Part shown: piece after piece, positions 7,490 through 15,146 of the stretch
Layout of the letters: each line of letters starts with the position of its first letter
Numbering within the stretch: position 1 is the first letter of the stretch
From: Actinomycetes bacterium
Lineage (GTDB): Bacteria; Actinomycetota; CALGFH01
Direction of reading: 5' to 3'
DNA: 19,565 nt
NCBI GenBank assembly: GCA_030152105.1
Contig: JASLIH010000211.1
Span: forward strand, 1-19,565
Position numbers and translations under genes: made by a program
Notes under the pieces: generated by a model
The model's database searches: none
What the model saw: only the letters and a program-made list of their open reading frames with translations
What the model was told of the DNA's origin: nothing

Positions 7490-8208
7490 GCGTCCTCGAC
7501 GTCGAACCGGAACACCTCGTAGGCGCGGCCGATCACCGGGGCGGCGACGTTGCGGACCGGCACCCCGCCCGGGGTGGTGCCGTTGCGGCTGCCCCGGTGG
7601 GCGTGGCCGTGGACGACCAGGTCGGCCCCGGCCCGGTCGACCGCCTCGGCCAGCAGGTAGCTGCCCAGGAAGGCGTGGATCTCGCGCGGCTCCCCGGCCA
7701 GGGTCTCGGCCACCGGCGAGTAGTGGAGCAGGGCGATCCTGCGGTCGGCCTGGAGCCCGGCCAGGGCCCGCTCCAGCCGGCCGGCCAGGGTCTTGGTGTG
7801 ACCGACGAACGCCTTCATCTCCGGCTCGCCGAAGTCGCTGGCGCTGGCCCCGGCGAACCCGCCGCCGAACCCCTTGGTGCCGGCGATCCCGACCCGCCGG
7901 CCGCCGGCCTCGACCACCACCGCCTGGCCCTCCAGGACCCGGATCCCGGCGTCCTCGAGCACCTCGGCGACCGCGTCCTGCTCGCCGGAGTGGTAGTCGT
8001 GGTTGCCGAGGACGGCCACGGTGGGGACGCCCACCCCGCGCAGCTCCTCGGCCAGCACCTTGGCCTCCTCGGGACGGCCCCGGTGGGTGAGGTCGCCGGC
8101 CAGCAGGAACAGGTCGGCCTGGCCGGACAGGCCGGCCAGGCGCGGAGCCAGCCGGCCGGCCGAGTCGATCCCGACGTGGACGTCGCCGACGGCCGCGACC
8201 CGGATCAT
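7486..8208 (-). CDS. Calcineurin-like metallophosphoesterase, cytosolic
   Basis: This 240-residue enzyme has the full calcineurin-like set for two metal ions: GDVH (Asp9, His11), GDLTH (Asp39), GNHDYH (Asn69, His70), LLHYSP (His162) and GHAHRG (201-206). It lacks a signal peptide, so it should hydrolyse a phosphomono- or diester in the cytosol. The substrate cannot be inferred from the motifs. Its ATG at 8208 overlaps the stop of the upstream nucleotidyltransferase-BON gene as ATGA, implying translational coupling and a shared role. The far end overlaps the patatin gene's stop by 4 bp on the opposite strand. It is distinct from the exported phosphatase at 15586-16494, which has a signal peptide and purple-acid-type motifs. 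Confidence 0.92.
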   Translation of the reverse strand: MIRVAAVGDVHVGIDSAGRLAPRLAGLSGQADLFLLAGDLTHRGRPEEAKVLAEELRGVGVPTVAVLGNHDYHSGEQDAVAEVLEDAGIRVLEGQAVVVEAGGRRVGIAGTKGFGGGFAGASASDFGEPEMKAFVGHTKTLAGRLERALAGLQADRRIALLHYSPVAETLAGEPREIHAFLGSYLLAEAVDRAGADLVVHGHAHRGSRNGTTPGGVPVRNVAAPVIGRAYEVFRFDVEDA

Positions 8209-9107
8209 GGCAGCGTCTCCACGAACGGCTCCGCCGTCTCGTCCTCGACGCTGGTCAGGTTGCGGACCTCCCGGCCGGGCAGGGCCTTGGCCACGACGTC
8301 GGCGACGGCGGCCTGCCGCTCGGGGGTGGCCACCGTCCCGGTCACCACCACCTCGCGGTCGTCGACGGTGACGTCCAGCTCCAGCTCGGCGGTGCGTGGG
8401 TCGCTGGCCAGGGCCTCGCCGGCGTGGGCGACCAGGTACTCCTCGGGCACCCCGGCGCCGGTCTCCTGCTCGCGGGCCTGCTCCAGCAGCGACTCGATCA
8501 CCCAGTCGGGCACCTGCAGCCCGTCGGTCTGGGCGTACAGCAGGAGGCTGGCCACCCGGCGCGGGCCCGGGGCCGCCCGGCGCAGCAGGTACGGCCAGTC
8601 GAGCTCGCCCGTCTCGACCAGGGCGAGCGCGTCGAACCAGTGCCGCTGGCGGTGCTCGCGGTGGACGATCGCCTTGATGACCAGCAGGTCCTCGGGGCCG
8701 AGGACGGTCAACTGGAGGTGCTCGAAGGTGCCCTGGCGGACCCGCGACAGCATCTCGTCGTCGAGCACGATCCCGCCGGTGCTCTCGAAGATCACGTCGA
8801 CCAGCACGCCGTCCCTGGTCGCCTTGTAGAGCCAGGTCTGGTCGGTCTCCTCGGTGGCATAGCCGGCGTCGGCGAAGGCCCGGAGCATGACCCGGGCGTC
8901 CTCGCGGCGCACGCACAGGTCGATGTCGTGGGTCCAGCGGGGCCGGCCGAGGGCGGTCGAGGCGATCCCGCCCATGAAGGCGTGGGGCAGGCCGGTGCCC
9001 CCGGCCACCCGGATGGCATCGCTGAGCACGGCCAGGAAGGTCTGCTCGTCGACCTCGGGCAGGGTGCCGCGCCACTCGCGTTCGTGGGGGTGCTGCTGGT
9101 CGTCCAT
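8205..9107 (-). CDS. Nucleotidyltransferase-fold protein with C-terminal BON domain
   Basis: This is a 300-residue fusion. Residues about 20-215 resemble the AbiEii/MNT-type nucleotidyltransferase fold: FMGGIASTALGRPRWTHDID contains the GG signature and the metal-binding DxD (Asp61, Asp63), a third acid is likely Asp104 in VDVIF, and a helical region with EDLLVIKAIVHRE and HWFDAL follows. Residues about 223-288 read like a BON domain (VDDREVVVTGTVATPERQAA, VAKALPGREVRNLTSV), a module usually tied to membranes or other ligands. The ATG at 9107 is preferred; a start at 9182 is possible but adds a low-complexity Ala/Arg stretch. It is translationally coupled to the phosphoesterase downstream. 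The nucleotide and target are unknown. Confidence 0.82.
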   Translation of the reverse strand: MDDQQHPHEREWRGTLPEVDEQTFLAVLSDAIRVAGGTGLPHAFMGGIASTALGRPRWTHDIDLCVRREDARVMLRAFADAGYATEETDQTWLYKATRDGVLVDVIFESTGGIVLDDEMLSRVRQGTFEHLQLTVLGPEDLLVIKAIVHREHRQRHWFDALALVETGELDWPYLLRRAAPGPRRVASLLLYAQTDGLQVPDWVIESLLEQAREQETGAGVPEEYLVAHAGEALASDPRTAELELDVTVDDREVVVTGTVATPERQAAVADVVAKALPGREVRNLTSVEDETAEPFVETLP

Positions 9108-9119
9108 GTCCAGGCTGTT

Positions 9120-9135
9120 CCACCCGTCACGGTGG
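9120..9135 (-). promoter_or_regulatory. Inverted repeat in the leader of the nucleotidyltransferase-BON gene
   Basis: CCACC-(6 nt)-GGTGG lies 13-28 bp upstream of the ATG at 9107, in the 92-bp divergent gap with the antiporter gene. On the - strand the second arm is part of GGGTGG, the nearest thing to a ribosome binding site. The repeat could be a repressor site or mask that sequence. The stem is short and chance is possible. Confidence 0.25.
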
Positions 9136-9199
9136 GCGAAACGCCCCTTCCGGCGCCCGGTGGCGGCCGCGGCCGGGGCCATGCCACCGTTACCGCGTC

Positions 9200-10777
9200 A
9201 TGGAGACCCTTGAGCTGCTGATCGGCCTGCTCGCGGCCGTCGCGGTGGTGGTCCGGCTGGCCGGCCGCACCGCGATCCCCGAGCCGGTGCTGCTGATGCT
9301 CGCCGGGCTGGGCGTCGCCCTGATCCCGGGGCTTCCCCAGGTCGAGCTCGACCCGGAGCTGATCCTCGCCCTGTTCCTGCCGCCGCTGCTCTACTGGGCC
9401 GCCCTCCACACCGACCTCCAGGAGCTGCGCGACAACCTTCGGCCGATCGCCCTGCTGGCCGTCGGGCTGGTCGTGGTCACAACGGCGGCGGTGGCGGTGC
9501 TGGGCCACTCGGTGCTCGGGCTGCCGTGGGCGGTGGCGGTGGTGCTGGGGGCGATCGTGTCCCCGCCCGACCCGGTGGCCGCGACGGCCGTCGCCGGCCG
9601 GCTGGGGCTGCCCAGGCGGATGGTGACCATCCTGGAGGGCGAGGGGCTGCTCAACGACGCCACCGCCCTGGTCCTGTTCCGGGTGGCGGTGGCCGTCGCG
9701 GTGTCCGGCACCTTCTCGCTCGGCCAGGCCGGGGTCGAGCTGGTCGTCTCGGCGGTCGGGGGGACGGCCGTCGGGCTGGCCGTCGGCCTGGCCGGCAGCC
9801 GCGTCCTGCGCCGGGTGTCCGAGGCCCCGGTCGAGAACACCGTCAAGCTGCTGCTGCCGTACGTGGCCTGGCTGGCCGCCGAGCGGCTGCAGGTCTCGGG
9901 GGTGCTGGCCGTGCTGGCCTGCGGGCTGCTGATGGCACGCCACTGGAGCGCGATCTCCTCGGGGGCCCGGCTCCAGGCCCGCCAGCTCTGGGACTGGCTG
10001 GTGTTCGTCCTGGAGGGGCTGTCGTTCGTGCTCGTCGGCGTGCAGCTGCGGACCGTGGTCGAGGGGATCGAGGGGCGCTCGGTGGCCGACCTGGCCCTGG
10101 CCGCCCTCGCCCTCAACCTGGTGGTGGTCGTGGTCCGGCTGGCCTGGGTGTACCCGGCCAGCTGGCTGCCGCGGCTGTCGGCGCGGGTACGCGAGCGCGA
10201 CCCGTTCCCGGGCTGGGCGTCGGTCACGGTGATCGGCTGGGCGGGCATGCGCGGGATGGTGACGCTGGCGCTCGCCCTGGCCGTCCCCATCCAGGTCGAC
10301 GACGGCGGCCCGTTCCCGGACCGGAACCTGGTGGTGTTCCTGGCCTTCACGGTGATCGTGGTCACCCTGGTCGGCCAGGGCCTCACCCTGCCGCTGGTGA
10401 TCCGGTGGCTCGGGGTGGCGGCCGACGACGACGGGGCCGCCGGCGACGGCCGGCGGGCCATGGCCAGGCTGTCCGAGGTCGCCCTCGACCACCTGGACGC
10501 GCTCGACCCGGAGGCCGACGGGGTCCCGGCCGAGCTGGTCGAGCGGCTCCGGGAGCGCTACCGGTCCCGCCTTGCCCACCTGGACCAGCAGGGCGACGAC
10601 GGCCAGGCTGACGCCACCCGGGCCTACGCCGAGCTGGTCCACGACCTGCTGGGGGCCCAGCGGGAGGAGCTGCGCCGGCTGCGGGAGCGAGGCGCGGTCA
10701 CGCCCGAGGTGGCCCGGCGCCTCGACCACGACCTGGACGTGGAGGAGGCCCGGCTCGAGCGCGAGCGCCCGGCCTGA
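9200..10777 (+). CDS. Na+/H+ antiporter, CPA1 family (NhaP-like)
   Basis: This 525-residue membrane protein should exchange cytosolic Na+ (or another monovalent cation) for protons, supporting pH and salt homeostasis. About 12 hydrophobic helices span residues 1-410. The CPA1 signatures are present: SPPDPVAATAV (121-131), where Asp124 lies in the ion path region, and EGEGLLNDATALVLF (146-160), with the Asn152-Asp153 pair of electroneutral antiporters. A later WAGMRGMVTLALALA segment is also typical. The C-terminal about 110 residues are cytosolic, charged and probably helical. The ATG at 9200 has no obvious Shine-Dalgarno. It is divergent from the nucleotidyltransferase operon and ends before a 208-bp gene-poor stretch. 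Ion specificity is inferred from family only. Confidence 0.93.
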   Translation: METLELLIGLLAAVAVVVRLAGRTAIPEPVLLMLAGLGVALIPGLPQVELDPELILALFLPPLLYWAALHTDLQELRDNLRPIALLAVGLVVVTTAAVAVLGHSVLGLPWAVAVVLGAIVSPPDPVAATAVAGRLGLPRRMVTILEGEGLLNDATALVLFRVAVAVAVSGTFSLGQAGVELVVSAVGGTAVGLAVGLAGSRVLRRVSEAPVENTVKLLLPYVAWLAAERLQVSGVLAVLACGLLMARHWSAISSGARLQARQLWDWLVFVLEGLSFVLVGVQLRTVVEGIEGRSVADLALAALALNLVVVVVRLAWVYPASWLPRLSARVRERDPFPGWASVTVIGWAGMRGMVTLALALAVPIQVDDGGPFPDRNLVVFLAFTVIVVTLVGQGLTLPLVIRWLGVAADDDGAAGDGRRAMARLSEVALDHLDALDPEADGVPAELVERLRERYRSRLAHLDQQGDDGQADATRAYAELVHDLLGAQREELRRLRERGAVTPEVARRLDHDLDVEEARLERERPA

Positions 10778-10793
10778 TTCCGGCCGGGGTCCC

Positions 10794-10989
10794 ATGGGTA
10801 GTGGGAGGAGGGCGGCGATCCCGACGACCTGCTGGACGAGGAGGACCGGGCGGCCCGGGACGGCGTCAGCGCCCCGACCTGGCCCCGGCCGACCGTTCCA
10901 GGTCGGCCGAGGGCGGCCAGCTTCCCTCCCTCGACCCACGGCCGCCACCCCGAGGACCGGGCGCCCGCGAGGAGCTCGAGAAGGGCTAG
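10794..10989 (+). pseudogene. Possible decayed or frameshifted small gene in the only long intergenic gap
   Basis: The stretch between the antiporter stop and the GNAT gene has no intact, convincing gene, but two frames look coding-like in turn. One reads GDPDDLLDEEDRAARDGVSAP (bases 10814-10876) with G/C at nearly every third position. It has no start codon after the TAG at 10799. A second frame then reads SAEGGQLPSLDP and ends GAREELEKG at a TAG at 10987-10989. That TAG forms CTAG with the GNAT stop, as in two real convergent pairs in this window. An ATG at 10794 opens the third frame. A frameshifted small acidic protein, a remnant, a sequencing indel or chance would all explain this. No function is proposed. 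Confidence 0.25.
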
Positions 10990-11963
10990 GGCCGGGCGGC
11001 CGAGCGGGGGCCGGGGGTCGCGTCCGCCTCGGGGCTGGAGCCGGGGGCGGAGCGGTGGGGCCAACCGCGGGCGGTGCGGGTCAGCTCGCGGAAGCCGAGG
11101 CGGCCGAGCAGCCCCAGCTGGTCCTGCTCCTCGGGCCAGACGTAGGCGAGCAGGCGGTCCACTCGGGCCAGCCGGAGCCAGTCCGCCGCCTGCCCGACCA
11201 GCCAGGTGGCGATCCCGCGCCGCCGGTAGGCCTCGACCACGTGGAGGTTGCCGACGTCGGCCCAGCCGCCAAGGTGGGCCAGGCGCCCGCCCTCGGCCAG
11301 GTTGGTCTCGACCTCGACGAAGCCGATCAGCTCGTCGCCGACCAGGCCCGACAGCCGGGTGCCGCTCTCCCCGACCGACCGTTCCAGCCGGAGGCCCTCC
11401 AGGGGCGGCGCCGCCGGCCGGGGCAGCTCGTCGACCCGGGCCAGCAGGACGACCTCGACGTGGCCGTCGTGGGCGAACCCGGCCCGCTCGTACAGCGCCC
11501 GCACGTGCGGCCACTGCTGGGGCACGCCGTACACGCCGGGGGCGGGGAGGGCGCCGTCGGCGTGCCAGTGCTCCACCTCCCACGACCGGAGCCGGTCCAG
11601 GCAGGCGTCCATCAGCGAGCCGGCCGCCTCCGCCGAGTCGGGCCAGTGGTTCGCCTCCGGCCAGTACAGCAGCCAGTTGATCTCGGCGGTGCCGCGGTAG
11701 GCCTGGCCGACGTCCTCGCCCGAGCCGTAGCGCAGCAGGTGGGCGGCGGCCACGACCCGCCGGCGCTGCTCGGCCACCAGGGTGGTCCGCTCGGCCACCC
11801 AGGGGTCGACGATGAACTCGCCCGGGTCGCGCTCCAGCTGGCTCATGACGGTGTTGACCGACACCGAGACACCCGGCACGACCGCCTGGATGTGGGCGTT
11901 GACCAGCGCGGTCAGCTGCTCGCGGTCGGCCCGGCGGAACGGGCGCACCTGGACCTCGGACAT
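10986..11963 (-). CDS. Tandem GNAT-fold N-acetyltransferase
   Basis: This 325-residue protein appears to hold two GNAT folds, as in mycothiol-synthase-like proteins. The C-terminal copy (about 190-296) keeps the acetyl-CoA motif: VGNLHVVEAYRRRGIATWLV (237-256) with the RxxGxA-type pyrophosphate loop. The YVWPEEQDQLGLLGRLGF segment matches motif B. The N-terminal copy (about 1-170) shows the fold's end pattern (ALYERAGF, 157-163) but no clear pyrophosphate loop, so it is probably catalytically inactive. The acceptor amine is unknown. The ATG at 11961-11963 has TGGAGG 7 bp upstream. The C-terminal tail (about 300-325) is low-complexity. It lies 95 bp after the flavoprotein gene on the same strand, so it may be read from that promoter or its own. 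Confidence 0.88.
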   Translation of the reverse strand: MSEVQVRPFRRADREQLTALVNAHIQAVVPGVSVSVNTVMSQLERDPGEFIVDPWVAERTTLVAEQRRRVVAAAHLLRYGSGEDVGQAYRGTAEINWLLYWPEANHWPDSAEAAGSLMDACLDRLRSWEVEHWHADGALPAPGVYGVPQQWPHVRALYERAGFAHDGHVEVVLLARVDELPRPAAPPLEGLRLERSVGESGTRLSGLVGDELIGFVEVETNLAEGGRLAHLGGWADVGNLHVVEAYRRRGIATWLVGQAADWLRLARVDRLLAYVWPEEQDQLGLLGRLGFRELTRTARGWPHRSAPGSSPEADATPGPRSAARP

Positions 11964-11978
11964 GGCGAACCTCCAGAA

Positions 11979-11992
11979 CGACGGCGCCGTCG
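11979..11992. promoter_or_regulatory. Perfect 14-bp palindrome beside the GNAT ribosome binding site
   Basis: CGACGGCGCCGTCG is its own reverse complement and ends about 2 bp before the CTGGAGG ribosome binding site of the GNAT gene (- strand). It could be an operator for a dimeric repressor or a short mRNA hairpin affecting ribosome access. GC-rich palindromes also arise by chance. Confidence 0.35.
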
Positions 11993-12042
11993 GCGCGAGG
12001 GCAGGAGGCCGCTACCGGTGCGGTACGCCTCCGACACTACCA

Positions 12043-12056
12043 GGCACCGCCGTGCC
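12043..12056 (-). terminator. Short hairpin just after the flavoprotein stop codon
   Basis: GGCAC-(4 nt)-GTGCC begins 2 bp past the TGA of the two-domain flavoprotein gene. The stem is 5 bp with no U-tract, so it is at best a weak pause or processing hairpin. The rest of the 95-bp gap to the GNAT start shows no clear -35/-10 pair. Confidence 0.2.
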
Positions 12057-12058
12057 GG

Positions 12059-14194
12059 TCAGGCCCTCGAGTAGGTCCGGGGGTCGAGCAGGCACAGGTC
12101 GGCCCGGCCGGCGGCCAGGACGGTGTTGACCTCGTCGGCGGTGGTCAGGCCGCCGCCGACCATGGTCGGGACGCCGGCGTCGTTGCGGACCAGGTCGCTC
12201 CAGCCGACCAGGTGGAAGCGGCCGTAGTCGGGGCGGGTGACGGCGGTGGTCTGGCCGGCGGTCACCTGGATGAGGTCGCAGCCGTGGGCGGCCAGGGCCC
12301 GGGCGGCGGCCACCGCCTCCTCGGGCTCGAGGCCGCCGGCCGCCCAGTCGGTGACGGTCAGGGCCGCCCACAGGGGCAGGTCGTCCGGCCAGGCGGCCCG
12401 GACGGCGTCGACCACCCGCAGGGGGAAGCGCAGCCGGCCCTCGGGCGACCCGCCGAGCTCGTCGTCGCGCCGGTTGGCCAGCGGGGACAGGAACCCGCCG
12501 AGCAGGTAGCCGTGGGCCAGGTCGCACATCAGCACCTGGACCCCGGCGGCGGCGGCCCGCCGGGCGGCGGCGGCGAACTGGCCCGCGACCCGTTCCAGGT
12601 CGCCGGCGTCCATCGCCTTCGGCACCGGGCTGGCCGGGGTGTAGGCGATGGCCGAGGCGGCCAGGAGCGGCCAGCCGCCGCCGGGCAGGGGCCGGTCGAC
12701 CCCGGTGCGGCGGGGGCGGGTGGCCCCGCGGCGGCCGGCGTGGCCGAGCCGCAGGGCCAGCGCCGACCCGTGGGCGGCCACCTGCCGGGCGGCCTCGGCC
12801 CAGGGCCCGGCGTGGTCGTCGGCCCACAGCCCCGGGGTGCCGGGGGTGACCCGGCCGTCGGGGGCGACCGCGGCCAGCTCGCTGACCACCACCCCGGCCC
12901 CGGCGGCGGCCGCCGCGGCCAGCCGCCCGGCGGCCGCGCCGGCCAGGTGGCCGTCGGTGGCGTCGTCCTCGGCCACGGCGGCCAGCGCGACCCGGTTGGC
13001 CAGGGTCAGGGCCCGCTGGCCGAGCGGCGCGAACAGCGGCGGCGGGGCCACCAGCGTCGCCGGCCGGCCGGCGAAGAACCGGTCGACGGCGGCCGCGAAC
13101 CCGGGGTCGCGCCGGGTCAGCTCCAGGTGGCCGATGCGGCCGGAGCGGGTGAGGAGGTTGCAGGCGAACTGGACCGGGTCGAAGCCGTCGTAGCGGCGGA
13201 CGTTCTCGAACCAGGTGGCGCTGTCGCGGGCCGCCTCCTGGAAGCGCTCGACCACCGGCTGGCGCTCCAGCTCGTAGTCGGTGAAGGCCGCCTCCAGCGC
13301 GGCCGGGTGGCGCTGGAGGGCCTGGGCGAGGGCGACCGCGTCCTCCATGGCCAGCTTGGTGCCCGACCCGATGGTGAAGTGGGCGGTGTGGGCGGCGTCG
13401 CCGAGCAGGACGACGTTGCCGTGGTGCCAGCTCCGGCAGCGGACGGTGACGAAGCTGGTCCACAGCGACCGGTTGGACAGCAGCTTGTGCCCGTCCAGCT
13501 CGGGCGCGAACAGGTCCTGGCAGAACGCGATGCTCTCCGCCTCGCCGGCCTGATCGAGCCCGGCCGCCCGCCAGGTGCCCTCGGTGCACTCGACGATGAA
13601 GGTGCTGGTGTCGGCGTCGAAGGGGTAGGCGTGGACCTGGAACATGCCGTGCTCGGCGGTGCGGAACACGAAGGTGAAGGCGTCAAGGGGCAGGTCGGTG
13701 CCGAACCAGATGAACCGGGACCGGTGGCTGTCCAGGGTGGGGCGCAGGTGGGGGGCGAGCAGTCGCCGGGCGGTCGAGTTGACCCCGTCGGCGGCGACCA
13801 CCAGGTCGCGGTCGGCGAACAGCTCCAGGTCGGGCGCCTCCCGCTGGAACGCCAGCTCGACCCCGACGTCGCGGCAGCGGCGCTGGAGGATCTCCAGCAG
13901 CCGCCGGCGGGCGATGGCCGAGAACACGTGGCCGCCGGAGCGGACGGTCCGGCCGCCGTAGACGACGTCGATGGCGCTCCAGCGGGCGAAGGTGTCGGAG
14001 ATCTCGGTGTAGCTGGGGTGGTCGGCGTCGCGCAGCGCCCCGAGGGTCTCCTCCGAGAACACCACCCCCCAGCCGAAGGTGGCGTCGGGGGCGTTGCGCT
14101 CGACCACGGTGATCTCATGGGCCGGGTCGGCCCGCTTGGCCAGCAGGGCGAAGTACAGCCCGGCCGGGCCGCCACCCAGGACACCGATGCGCAC
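12059..14194 (-). CDS. Two-domain flavoprotein: salicylyl-CoA/anthraniloyl-CoA monooxygenase family with degenerate OYE-like half
   Basis: This 711-residue protein matches the layout of bifunctional anthraniloyl-CoA monooxygenase/reductase and salicylyl-CoA 5-hydroxylase proteins. Residues 1-370 form an FAD-dependent aromatic hydroxylase: GGGPAG (7-12), ADGVNS (135-140) and LLGDAAHT (263-270). Residues about 385-711 form an old-yellow-enzyme-like barrel: LGHAGRRG, AHGYLLGGFLSPLANRR and GRADLC. The barrel lacks several residues expected for FMN and substrate binding: Arg482 for Gln, Asp558 for the first His of the HxxH pair, Ala611 for the flavin-contacting Arg. It also ends early. The GTG at 14194 follows AGGAGGT by 5 bp. 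The LLM oxidoreductase gene lies 19 bp upstream, so they are likely one operon. The hydroxylase half is probably active on an aromatic or CoA-bound aromatic substrate; the exact substrate is inferred. Confidence 0.85.
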   Translation of the reverse strand: MRIGVLGGGPAGLYFALLAKRADPAHEITVVERNAPDATFGWGVVFSEETLGALRDADHPSYTEISDTFARWSAIDVVYGGRTVRSGGHVFSAIARRRLLEILQRRCRDVGVELAFQREAPDLELFADRDLVVAADGVNSTARRLLAPHLRPTLDSHRSRFIWFGTDLPLDAFTFVFRTAEHGMFQVHAYPFDADTSTFIVECTEGTWRAAGLDQAGEAESIAFCQDLFAPELDGHKLLSNRSLWTSFVTVRCRSWHHGNVVLLGDAAHTAHFTIGSGTKLAMEDAVALAQALQRHPAALEAAFTDYELERQPVVERFQEAARDSATWFENVRRYDGFDPVQFACNLLTRSGRIGHLELTRRDPGFAAAVDRFFAGRPATLVAPPPLFAPLGQRALTLANRVALAAVAEDDATDGHLAGAAAGRLAAAAAAGAGVVVSELAAVAPDGRVTPGTPGLWADDHAGPWAEAARQVAAHGSALALRLGHAGRRGATRPRRTGVDRPLPGGGWPLLAASAIAYTPASPVPKAMDAGDLERVAGQFAAAARRAAAAGVQVLMCDLAHGYLLGGFLSPLANRRDDELGGSPEGRLRFPLRVVDAVRAAWPDDLPLWAALTVTDWAAGGLEPEEAVAAARALAAHGCDLIQVTAGQTTAVTRPDYGRFHLVGWSDLVRNDAGVPTMVGGGLTTADEVNTVLAAGRADLCLLDPRTYSRA

Positions 14195-14213
14195 CGGTGA
14201 CCTCCTCTCATCC

Positions 14214-15050
14214 TTAGCCCAGGACGTCGGCCAGGCGGTCGAGCTGGGCCGGGTCGGAGACGGTGGGCAGCAGGACCAGATGGTCGCAGCCGGCATCCTC
14301 GTACCCACGGACGAAATCCTTGACGGCCCGGCCGCTGCTGAGATTGCCGGCGGCGACCTTGGAGGCGAACGGGCCGGTGAAGGCGTAGTAGTCGCGCAGG
14401 TAGGCGGCGCCGGCCTCGGCGTCGCCGAGGGCGAAGTAGCCCTGGCCCCACAGCTCGGGGCGTCCCGGCCGCTCCAGGTCCCGCCAGGCCGCCCAGGCCC
14501 TGGCGGCGGCCGCGGCGAACGCCCGAGGGGGGCCGCCGCCGTGGACGTAGCCGTCGGCGCATCGGGCCATGCGGGCGAACGCCTCCCCCGACAGCCCTCC
14601 GGCGAGCAGCGGCGGGCCGCCCGGCTGGACCGGCTCGGGGCCGACCTCGCCCTTCTCCCACAGCTCGCGCAGCTCGGCCAGCTGCTCGCCGAGGCGCCGG
14701 CCCCGGCCGTCCGGGTCGACCCCGAGCGCCCGGTAGTCGTCGGTCCTGGCCCCGATGGCCAGCCCGAGGGTGAGCCGGCCGGCCGACAGCAGGTCAAGGG
14801 AGGCGGCCTGCTTGGCCAGGAGGGCGGTGTTGCGCAGCGGCCCGATCACCACCATGGTGACCAGCCGGGCCCGGGTCGTGACGGCCGCCGCCGCCGACAG
14901 GGCCGCGAACGGCTCGACGCTGCGGTACACCATCCGGTCCAGCACTCCCAGGCTGGCGAACGGCCCCTGGTCGGCCCGCCGGGCCCATTCGAGGATCCCG
15001 GTCCCGTCGGCCCCCGGGGTGGTGGTGGGCAGCCCGACCCCGACCTCCAT
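14214..15050 (-). CDS. LLM-class (luciferase-like) flavin-dependent oxidoreductase
   Basis: This 278-residue protein belongs to the bacterial-luciferase-like TIM-barrel family, which uses FMN or coenzyme F420. Typical elements are the N-terminal VGVGLPTTTPGADG, the barrel segment TTRARLVTMVVIGPLRNTAL, the KQAASLDLLSAGRLTLGLAIG signature (84-104), and a late ARCADGYVHGGG turn. In actinobacteria many such proteins use F420, but the cofactor cannot be decided here. The ATG at 15050 follows GGGGAGGAG. The gene is first in a likely operon with the two-domain flavoprotein, 19 bp between stop and start, suggesting that both act on the same compound or share flavin. It is divergent from the RsbW-like ATPase gene. 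Confidence 0.9.
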   Translation of the reverse strand: MEVGVGLPTTTPGADGTGILEWARRADQGPFASLGVLDRMVYRSVEPFAALSAAAAVTTRARLVTMVVIGPLRNTALLAKQAASLDLLSAGRLTLGLAIGARTDDYRALGVDPDGRGRRLGEQLAELRELWEKGEVGPEPVQPGGPPLLAGGLSGEAFARMARCADGYVHGGGPPRAFAAAAARAWAAWRDLERPGRPELWGQGYFALGDAEAGAAYLRDYYAFTGPFASKVAAGNLSSGRAVKDFVRGYEDAGCDHLVLLPTVSDPAQLDRLADVLG

Positions 15051-15108
15051 CGCCCGCTCCTCCCCGCCGCTGGATCAGATCTGGTGCGCCCGAGCGGGAC
15101 CATGGTAC

Positions 15109-15146
15109 GGGGAGGTTTGCCTCCCGCGAACCTGGGGAGGAAGCGG
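15109..15146 (+). promoter_or_regulatory. Leader with duplicated Shine-Dalgarno and shared complementary CCTCCC
   Basis: GGGGAGG occurs at 15109-15115 and again at 15134-15140, where it is the ribosome binding site 6 bp before the ATG at 15147. CCTCCC at 15120-15125 can pair over 6 bp with either copy. Pairing upstream leaves a TTTG loop and frees the ribosome binding site; pairing downstream leaves a 9-nt loop and masks it. The two pairings exclude each other. This could set or switch translation of the ATPase gene; no known riboswitch class is recognised. Confidence 0.5.

Noticed and set aside
8205..9107. AbiE-type toxin-antitoxin system
   Set aside because: The fold is similar, but there is no AbiEi-like antitoxin. 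The partner is a phosphoesterase and the protein carries a BON domain.
12212..14200. Long + strand open frame opposite the two-domain flavoprotein
   Set aside because: The - strand has clear FAD motifs and a good ribosome binding site. The + strand product is low-complexity Gly/Val/Gln/Pro without domains.
14079..15146. Upstream in-frame extension of the RsbW-like ATPase
   Set aside because: It would run antisense through the LLM gene. A strong ribosome binding site fixes the start at 15147.
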